Origin: JBFXDI01 sp050181295
Lineage (GTDB): Bacteria; Pseudomonadota; Alphaproteobacteria; Rhizobiales; Aestuariivirgaceae
DNA: 37,140 bases
Assembly: GCA_050181295.1 (NCBI GenBank)
Contig: JBFXDI010000024.1
Coordinates: forward strand, 1 to 37,140
Direction of reading: 5' to 3'
Below are positions 32,482 to 37,140 of this stretch, in pieces. The first letter of the stretch is position 1; each line of letters opens with the position of its first letter. The translations under genes and the position numbers were made by a program. A model generated the notes under the pieces. It was given only the letters and a program-made list of their open reading frames with translations. It was not told where the DNA came from and did no database searches.

Positions 32482-32862
32482 TCACGCGCTGACTGTGGTT
32501 CTCCGCCGGGCGTCGAGCGAGAAGGCTCCCGCCCCGGAGGCCGCGAGCGCCAGAAACCCGCCGGCGAGGCCCAAATTCTTCATGAACGCGGAAAATTCCG
32601 TGAGATGGGCGATGAGGCCCGTCGCCACGCAGAAGAGCGCCAGCAGGATGGCTGCGGGCCGGGTCTGGAAGCCCAGGAGCACCGCCAGACCGCCCAGGAG
32701 CTCGAAGGCGCCGACGAGATAGGCCATGGCGAGCGGCGCCGGGAATCCCATGCCGCCGAGCGCTCCGGCAAAGGCATTGGCATCCATGAGCTTGCCGACG
32801 CCCGCCACGAGAAAGAGGACCGAGAGCAGGATGCGGCCGAGCAGGATGAGCGTGTCGTTCAT
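32482..32862 (-). CDS. DoxX-family membrane protein
   Basis: A 126-residue four-helix membrane protein of the DoxX type. The N-terminal LLGRILLSVLFLVAGVGKLMD is the DoxX signature, followed by LAMAYLVGAFELLGGLAVLLG, PAAILLALFCVATGLIAH and LGLAGGFLALAASGAGAF. Family members are linked to quinone- or thiosulfate-related redox functions and to oxidative stress, but this one's role is not predictable. It is inserted between trmD (11 nt away) and rplS (92 nt away), where most relatives have trmD directly followed by rplS. Start is the ATG at 32862, because the in-frame upstream extension overlaps trmD and is not hydrophobic. Confidence 0.93.
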   Translation of the reverse strand: MNDTLILLGRILLSVLFLVAGVGKLMDANAFAGALGGMGFPAPLAMAYLVGAFELLGGLAVLLGFQTRPAAILLALFCVATGLIAHLTEFSAFMKNLGLAGGFLALAASGAGAFSLDARRRTTVSA

Positions 32863-32873
32863 GTTTCTGGTCC

Positions 32874-33575
32874 TTATTGCCGATGTCGCTTGCATTGCGG
32901 CCGCAGATCGGGGCGGCGTTCCGATGTCAGCCTTTCCGCCGCCTCGCGCTTCCAGCGTGCGATGGCCGCGTGGTCGCCGGACAGCAGCACCGGCGGGATT
33001 TCCCGGTCTTCCCAGACGCGCGGACGCGTGTACTGCGGATGCTCGAGAAGCCCCTTCTCGAAACTCTCCTCGGCCTGGCTTGCATGCGCGCCCATGACGC
33101 CCGGCAGCAGGCGCACCACCGCATCGAGAAGCGCCAGGGCGGCCAGCTCGCCGCCGGAAAGCACGAAGTCGCCAATCGAAACCTCCTCGAGGTCGCGGGC
33201 CTCGATCACCCGCTCGTCCACGCCCTCGAAACGTCCGCAGACGAGGACGATGCCATCCGAGGCGGCGATCTCCCGCACCCGCGCCTGGGTCAAGGGCACG
33301 CCTCGGGGACTCATCAGCAGGCGTGGGCGGCTATCGTTGGCAGGCAGGCCGTTGTCGATGGCCGCCGCCAGGATATCGGGCCGGAGGACCATGCCCGGCC
33401 CGCCGCCTGCCGGCGTGTCGTCGACCGTGTGATGCTTGTCGCTCGCGTGGTCCCTGATGTTCAGGACATCGAGCGACCAGAGGCCGGCAATGAGCCCCCT
33501 ACCGGCGAGCGAGACGCCGAGCGGACCGGGGAACATCTCCGGATAGAGCGTGAGCACTGTCGCGCGGAAGGTCAT
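32874..33575 (-). CDS. trmD: tRNA (guanine-37-N1)-methyltransferase TrmD
   Basis: A 233-residue SPOUT methyltransferase that makes m1G37 in tRNAs reading CUN, CGG and CCN codons, using S-adenosylmethionine. Diagnostic parts: N-terminal LTLYPEMFPGPL, DHASDKHHTVDDTPAGGGPG, the LVCGRFEGVDERVI strand-loop and the trefoil-knot cofactor site IGDFVLSGGELAAL. The start at 33575 is chosen because it begins the MTFRATVLTLYPEMF family N-terminus; the rimM stop ends 2 nt upstream (1 nt between), so the genes are coupled. The C-terminus (RRPDLRPQCKRHRQ) is basic and unremarkable. Confidence 0.97.
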   Translation of the reverse strand: MTFRATVLTLYPEMFPGPLGVSLAGRGLIAGLWSLDVLNIRDHASDKHHTVDDTPAGGGPGMVLRPDILAAAIDNGLPANDSRPRLLMSPRGVPLTQARVREIAASDGIVLVCGRFEGVDERVIEARDLEEVSIGDFVLSGGELAALALLDAVVRLLPGVMGAHASQAEESFEKGLLEHPQYTRPRVWEDREIPPVLLSGDHAAIARWKREAAERLTSERRPDLRPQCKRHRQ

Positions 33576-33576
33576 C

Positions 33577-34101
33577 TCAGTCGTCCAGCAGGCCTTCTGG
33601 CGGATTGATCGTGAGGCGCCCCGCCACGAGATCGACGTGCGGGACAAAAGCGTCGGTGAAGGGAACGAGCGCGCTTGGCCGGCCCGGCCGCTCGATCTCC
33701 AGAAGGTCCCCGGCCCCGTAGTTGCGCACGTCCGTCACCGTCCCGAGCCGCAGGCCCCCCACGTCGAACACCTGAAGCCCGGCGAGATCGGCATGGTACC
33801 ATGCCCCCTTTTCGTCCGGCAGCCGCTCGCGCGGGATGAAGAGCTCGGTGCCCTTCAGCGCCTCGGCTTCATCGCGCGTGTCGACGCCCTTGAGCCGCGC
33901 GGTAAAACCGTCCTTCGCCGGCTTGAGCGAGACGATCTCCAGCGGCCGCCCGTCCGCCGTCAGCAACGCGCCGTAACGCGCGATCGTCCTCGGCTCCTCC
34001 GTGAAGCTCCGGAGCCTGACTTCGCCACGGACGCCATGCGCGCCGAGGATCGCTCCGACCACGATGAGCCGCGAGGATGTGGGCTCCTTTGATTTCGTCA
34101 T
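33577..34101 (-). CDS. rimM: Ribosome maturation factor RimM
   Basis: A 174-residue RimM, which binds S19 and helps assemble the 30S head. The N-terminal domain has IVVGAILGAHGVRGEVRLRS, then the ELFIPRERLP segment, and the PRC-barrel C-terminal domain has WYHADLAGLQVFDVGG, NYGAGDLLEIERPG and VPFTDAFVPHVDL. Only the start is unusual: the best-placed ATG (34101) lies at the edge of a REP-like palindrome, so the repeat supplies the start codon and perhaps the upstream sequence, with no clear Shine-Dalgarno. A longer in-frame reading (from 34152) would translate the palindrome as DWMPAFAGMT. The first conserved residue is ~11 codons after 34101. Confidence 0.93.
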   Translation of the reverse strand: MTKSKEPTSSRLIVVGAILGAHGVRGEVRLRSFTEEPRTIARYGALLTADGRPLEIVSLKPAKDGFTARLKGVDTRDEAEALKGTELFIPRERLPDEKGAWYHADLAGLQVFDVGGLRLGTVTDVRNYGAGDLLEIERPGRPSALVPFTDAFVPHVDLVAGRLTINPPEGLLDD

Positions 34102-34242
34102 GCCAGCGAAGGCTGGCATCCAATCGAGCCAGTCCGCCTGTTCGCGCGACAACGAGGTTTCCTCGGGACTCTTCTCGACAACAAAAGAATCTCTCGCAGC
34201 GGGATCCGCTTCATTGGATGCCAGCCTCCGCTGGCATGACGA
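34096..34242. repeat. REPIN-like pair of inverted REP palindromes upstream of rimM
   Basis: Two copies of the same 8-bp-stem hairpin, in inverted orientation ~100 bp apart: ATGCCAGC-GAAG-GCTGGCAT (34100-34119) and ATGCCAGC-CTCC-GCTGGCAT (34218-34237). Their flanks mirror one another too (CGTC before and CCAAT after the first; ATTGG before and GACG after the second). This is the layout of REPIN elements, non-autonomous mobile palindromes normally spread by a RAYT transposase. No such transposase gene is in the window. The element fills most of the rpsP-rimM spacer and overlaps the rimM start. Confidence 0.85.
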
Positions 34243-34254
34243 GTTGCCGAAGCC

Positions 34255-34632
34255 TTACGCCGCAGGCGCTTCCGCCGACGCCTTGGCAGCGGCGGCGGCC
34301 GCCGCATCGGCCGCGGCCTTCTCGCGCTCGGTGCGCTTCTTGCCGGGGAGCGCCTTTTGCGGGTTGTTGCGGCCCTTGCGCTTGAGAAGACCGGCGCCGT
34401 CGAGGAAGCGGGCAACACGGTCGGTGGGCTGGGCGCCGACCGACAGCCAGTGCTTGATGCGCTCCTCGTCGAATTTCAGCCGATCGGCATGGTCGGAGGG
34501 CAGGATCGGGTTCCAGGTGCCGAGCTTCTCGATGAAGCGGCCGTCGCGCGGCGCGGACTCCTCCGCCACCACGATGCGGTAGAACGGACGCTTCTTCGCC
34601 CCGCCCCGCGCCAGTCTGATCTTGAGTGCCAT
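34255..34632 (-). CDS. rpsP: 30S ribosomal protein S16
   Basis: A 125-residue S16. The core is typical (MALKIRLARGGAKKRPFYRI, APRDGRFIEKLGTWNPILP, KHWLSVGAQPTDRVARFL). The C-terminus is extended by an Ala/Lys-rich tail (KAAADAAAAAAAKASAEA), as often in alphaproteobacteria, compared with ~82 residues in E. coli; the tail is likely disordered. The Shine-Dalgarno AGGAG lies ~10 nt upstream of the ATG. It lies 30 nt downstream of ffh and 153 nt upstream of rimM, with the REPIN-like element in that spacer. Confidence 0.97.
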   Translation of the reverse strand: MALKIRLARGGAKKRPFYRIVVAEESAPRDGRFIEKLGTWNPILPSDHADRLKFDEERIKHWLSVGAQPTDRVARFLDGAGLLKRKGRNNPQKALPGKKRTEREKAAADAAAAAAAKASAEAPAA

Positions 34633-34662
34633 GTCGTCGTCTCCTGATTTGAGAGTTGAATT

Positions 34663-36249
34663 TCAGCGTTTCTTTCCGGGCATTCCCGGCAAACCTTTGA
34701 ATCCGCCGCCGAGACCCGGGAGCGCGTTTCCGAGGCCAGGCAGGCCGAGGCCCGGCAGCCTGGGGAGTCCGCCCGGCGGAAGCTGCGGAAGGCCGGCTCC
34801 GCCCGAGGCCGGAGCGGCGGCCTTCGCCATGTCTCGGAGCTCCGGCGGCAGCGCGTTCGGATCGAGCTTTCCAAGCTCCGCCTGCATGCGCTCGATCTCC
34901 GCCGCGTCTGGCATGTCGGCGCCGCCGAACATCTTGCCGAGGAGGCCCTTGCCGCGGCCCATCTTCTTCATCATGTCGGCCATCTGCAGGTGCATCTTGA
35001 GCAGACGGTTCACGTCCTGCACCTGCGTGCCCGAGCCGGCCGCGATGCGCTTGCGGCGCGACGCGTTGAGGACCTTCGGGCTGCGACGCTCCTGCACCGT
35101 CATGGAATCGATGATCGCCGACTGACGCTTCAGCACGGTCGAATCGAGGTCCGCGCCCTCGAGCTGCTTCTTGATCTTGCCGACGCCCGGGAGCATGCCG
35201 AGCACGCCCGACATGCCGCCGAGCTTCTGCATCTGCTGCAGTTGCTCGCGCAGGTCCTCGAGGTCGAACGCGCCCTTCTTCATGCGGGCCGCGATCTTCT
35301 TCGCCTTCTCGACATCGATCGTCTGTGCGGCCTTCTCGACGAGGCTCACGACGTCGCCCATGCCGAGGATGCGGGATGCGATGCGCTCGGGGTGGAAGTC
35401 CTCGAGCCCGTCGAGCTTCTCGCCCGTGCCGAGGAGCTTGATCGGGCGGCCGGTGACGGCGCGCATGGAGAGCGCAGCACCCCCGCGTCCGTCGCCGTCG
35501 ATGCGGGTAAGGACAATGCCCGTGACGCCGACCTTCTCGTTGAAGTTCCGGGCGAGGTTCACGGCATCCTGGCCCGTGAGCGAGTCGGCGACGAGCAGCG
35601 TCTCGTGCGGCCTGGCGAGATCGCGCACGGCCGCCGTCTCGGCCATCAGCTCCTCGTCGATATGGAGCCGGCCGGCCGTATCGAGCATGAGCACGTCGTA
35701 GCCGCCGCGCCTGGCCTCAGACAGCGCCCGCTTCGTGATATCGATCGGCCCCTGCCCTGGCACGATCTCCAGCGTATCGATGCCGGCTTGGCGGCCGAGC
35801 ACCGCTAGCTGCTCCTGCGCTGCGGGGCGGCGGGTGTCCAGCGAAGCCATGAGGACCCGCTTCCTGTCCCGCTCCTTGAGACGCTTCGAGATCTTGGCCG
35901 TGGTCGTGGTCTTGCCGGAGCCCTGGAGGCCCACCATCAAAACCGCGACCGGCGGCTCGGCGCGGAAGTCGAGCGGCGCCGGATCCTTGCCGAGGGTCTC
36001 GACCAGCACGTCGTTGACGATCTTGATGACCATCTGGCCGGGTGTGACCGATTTCACCACCTCGCGGCCGACCGCCCGCTCGCGCACCTTCTCGATGAAG
36101 CCGCGCACCACCTCCAGCGCCACGTCCGCCTCGATGAGCGCGCGGCGCACCTCGCGCATGGCGGCGTCGACATCGGCCTCCGACAGGGCGCCCCGTCCCG
36201 TCAGCTTGTCGAAGATGCCGGAAAGCCGTTCCTGCAGCGTGTCGAACAT
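34663..36249 (-). CDS. ffh: Signal recognition particle protein Ffh
   Basis: A 528-residue SRP54 GTPase, which binds 4.5S RNA and signal sequences co-translationally and docks to FtsY. Domain order: N domain (FDTLQERLSGIFDKLTG), then the G domain with GLQGSGKTTTTAKI, DTRRPAA, DTAGRLHIDEEL, the TRIDGDGRGG guanine-specificity motif and GTGEKLDGLEDFHPERI, then the methionine-rich M domain (VNRLLKMHLQMADMMKKMG). The C-terminal ~50 residues are a Gly/Pro/Leu-rich low-complexity tail (PQLPPGGLPRLPGLGLPGLG) ending GKKR. It is longer than the E. coli protein (453) mainly through this tail. The start at 36249 matches the family N-terminus; first gene of its operon. Confidence 0.98.
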   Translation of the reverse strand: MFDTLQERLSGIFDKLTGRGALSEADVDAAMREVRRALIEADVALEVVRGFIEKVRERAVGREVVKSVTPGQMVIKIVNDVLVETLGKDPAPLDFRAEPPVAVLMVGLQGSGKTTTTAKISKRLKERDRKRVLMASLDTRRPAAQEQLAVLGRQAGIDTLEIVPGQGPIDITKRALSEARRGGYDVLMLDTAGRLHIDEELMAETAAVRDLARPHETLLVADSLTGQDAVNLARNFNEKVGVTGIVLTRIDGDGRGGAALSMRAVTGRPIKLLGTGEKLDGLEDFHPERIASRILGMGDVVSLVEKAAQTIDVEKAKKIAARMKKGAFDLEDLREQLQQMQKLGGMSGVLGMLPGVGKIKKQLEGADLDSTVLKRQSAIIDSMTVQERRSPKVLNASRRKRIAAGSGTQVQDVNRLLKMHLQMADMMKKMGRGKGLLGKMFGGADMPDAAEIERMQAELGKLDPNALPPELRDMAKAAAPASGGAGLPQLPPGGLPRLPGLGLPGLGNALPGLGGGFKGLPGMPGKKR

Positions 36250-36268
36250 GAAACCTCGTTTGCTCGCG

Positions 36269-36286
36269 CCTTCCCGAAAGGGAAGG
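36269..36286. repeat. Perfect hairpin in the ffh leader
   Basis: CCTTCCC-GAAA-GGGAAGG (36269-36275/36280-36286) is a perfect 7-bp stem with a 4-nt loop, 19 nt upstream of the ffh ATG on the transcribed leader. Similar CCTTCCC/GGGAAGG palindromes are dispersed in alphaproteobacterial genomes. It may be a REP-like repeat or fold in the leader; no regulatory role is shown. A second smaller stem, GGAAGC-N5-GCTTCC, lies at 36363-36379. Confidence 0.5.
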
Positions 36287-36478
36287 TGGGTTACGGCCCG
36301 CCCAAACGCAAATCGCACCCGCGGGCGAGCATCGCTGGCGGGTGTTGGCCTCAGCGCCTCCCGGAAGCTTTAGGCTTCCCTGTGCGCGGCGACCGATGAG
36401 CGTTCAGGCATCGCGTGAACGGCCGGCAGATAGCTGGCTTCGGCCCGGAAAGTCAATGCGAGGCGTCACTTGCCTATA

Positions 36479-36493
36479 ATAGCATAATGCTAT
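36479..36493. promoter_or_regulatory. Palindromic operator and -10 region of the toxin-antitoxin operon
   Basis: ATAGCAT-A-ATGCTAT (36479-36493) is a perfect 15-bp inverted repeat ending 10 nt before the toxin ATG. It overlaps TATAAT (36475-36480), the probable -10, or alternatively CTATAC (36490-36495) with CTTGCC as -35. This is the expected placement for autorepression by the XRE-type antitoxin. AT-rich composition contrasts with the surrounding GC-rich DNA. Confidence 0.72.
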
Positions 36494-36503
36494 ACATGGA
36501 AAC

Positions 36504-36758
36504 ATGAAGGCGGTTGCTTATAGCAAGGACGCAATCAAGGCGCTTCGCCGGATGCCCGCGAACGTTTTCAAGACGATCGCAGGCAAGATCCGACAGCTTG
36601 CGGAGAATCCCGCCGATCTCGCGAACAACATCAAGGCCCTGAAGGGCGAGGCGGGAGTGTTCCGCCTTCGGGTGGGCGACTGGAGAGCGCTCTACTCGGA
36701 AGACGACGACACCCTCGTCATCATCGATATCGCTCCACGCGGCAGCGCCTATGAGTGA
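36504..36758 (+). CDS. RelE/ParE-superfamily toxin (HigB-like)
   Basis: An 84-residue toxin of the RelE/ParE fold, which in the HigB/RelE branch cleaves mRNA on the ribosome. It starts AVAYSKDAIKALRRMPANV, and the C-terminal strands IKALKGEAGVFRLRVGDWRA and LYSEDDDTLVIIDIAPRG are the family core, with Arg/Asp residues at the usual active-site positions. Toxin-before-antitoxin order is the HigBA pattern. The start codon overlaps no gene and has only a weak Shine-Dalgarno (GGA). The stop overlaps the antitoxin start region. Which RelE subfamily it belongs to cannot be settled by eye. Confidence 0.9.
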   Translation: MKAVAYSKDAIKALRRMPANVFKTIAGKIRQLAENPADLANNIKALKGEAGVFRLRVGDWRALYSEDDDTLVIIDIAPRGSAYE

Positions 36759-37137
36759 GGACGACATGAACAAGCAGATCATCACCAGTCCCACGGGTGA
36801 ACGTCTCGTCGTACTGCCTGAGGCCGAGTATCTGGCGCTGGTGGAGGCGACCGAGGACGCTCACGACAGGGCGCTCGTCAGGAACTTTCGACACAAGCTT
36901 GCGGAGGGCGAGGAGGAGCTTGTCCCCTCGGATGTCGCAGAGAGGCTGCTTGCAGACGAGAACCCCGTCCGGGTCTGGCGCGAGCATCGAGGCCTTTCTA
37001 CCAAGGTGCTGGCGGGCAAGGCCGACATCGCGCAGCCCTACCTGTCGCAGATCGAGACCGGCAAGCGTGAGGGCACGATCCGCACGATGAAGAGGATCGC
37101 CGAAGCCCTGGGCGTGCAGCTCGACGACCTCGTCTGA
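36751..37137 (+). CDS. XRE-family antitoxin with N-terminal neutralising domain
   Basis: A 128-residue antitoxin. The C-terminal half is an XRE helix-turn-helix: WREHRGLSTKVLAGKADIAQ, then PYLSQIETGKREGTIRTMKR and IAEALGVQLDDLV. The N-terminal half (ITSPTGERLVVLPEAEYLAL, then VEATEDAHDRAL) resembles Phd/YefM-like or HigA-type toxin-binding segments. This N-toxin-binding/C-DNA-binding order matches HigA/MqsA-like proteins. It overlaps the toxin by 8 nt. A second start ATG at 36766 (MNKQIITSP) has GAGG upstream and may be the real one, giving 123 residues. It ends 3 nt before the window edge. Likely represses its own promoter through the palindrome at 36479-36493. Confidence 0.9.
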   Translation: MSEDDMNKQIITSPTGERLVVLPEAEYLALVEATEDAHDRALVRNFRHKLAEGEEELVPSDVAERLLADENPVRVWREHRGLSTKVLAGKADIAQPYLSQIETGKREGTIRTMKRIAEALGVQLDDLV

Positions 37138-37140
37138 AAC

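Overview
The window is GC-rich chromosomal DNA from an alphaproteobacterium, most likely of the order Hyphomicrobiales (Rhizobiales). Three things suggest this: the ffh-rpsP-rimM-trmD-rplS block, the MoxR/DUF58/DUF4159 block followed by DUF1285, a CoA pyrophosphatase and a CCA-adding enzyme, and the overall codon and protein style. Genes are tightly packed, many with 4-nt ATGA overlaps. No gene-free stretch exceeds about 260 bases, and I see no tRNA, rRNA, CRISPR array, insertion sequence or prophage.

Region 1 (1-19205) is the highlight: an apparently complete bacterial sphingolipid (ceramide) locus with a head-group module and transport genes. The minus-strand operon encodes a fatty-acyl-AMP/ACP ligase, a ceramide reductase (CerR-like), a dedicated acyl carrier protein and serine palmitoyltransferase (Spt), which together make the long-chain base. 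The left end encodes a GNAT-like ceramide synthase (bCerS-like) next to an ABC exporter. The plus-strand operon 4308-11088 encodes a metallophosphoesterase, a HIT protein, an LptF-like/LptG-like pair, a CDP-alcohol phosphatidyltransferase, a lipid kinase of the ceramide-kinase (CpgB) type and a Tam41-like cytidylyltransferase. Two further nucleotidyltransferases (one MobA-like, one LicC-like) and a sugar-transfer-type ATP-grasp protein could make and attach the head group. A two-component system lies between the head-group and backbone genes; its response regulator carries an apparent 1-nt deletion in the DNA-binding domain. Inferred flow: fatty acid -> acyl-ACP -> 3-oxosphinganine -> N-acylation -> reduction -> phosphorylation -> CDP-activation and/or transfer of a nucleotide-activated head group -> export by dedicated Lpt-like permeases.

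Region 2 (19398-22230) holds small stand-alone genes: a conserved tail-anchored unknown, a YbaK/ProX-type aminoacyl-tRNA deacylase, a BcsS-like outer-membrane beta-barrel and a GNAT acetyltransferase.

Region 3 (22172-31624) is the MoxR AAA+/DUF58/BatA-DUF4159/VWA-GATase membrane operon, read leftward. Divergent from it is the DUF1285, CoA pyrophosphatase and CCA-adding enzyme operon.

Region 4 (31656-36249) is the SRP/ribosome/tRNA-modification operon ffh-rpsP-rimM-trmD-doxX-rplS, read leftward. Here L19 is fused to a helix-hairpin-helix domain, a DoxX gene is inserted, and REP-like inverted palindromes flank two genes, one of them supplying the likely rimM start codon.

Region 5 (36479-37137) is a RelE/HigB-type toxin followed by an XRE-type antitoxin, preceded by a perfect operator-like palindrome.
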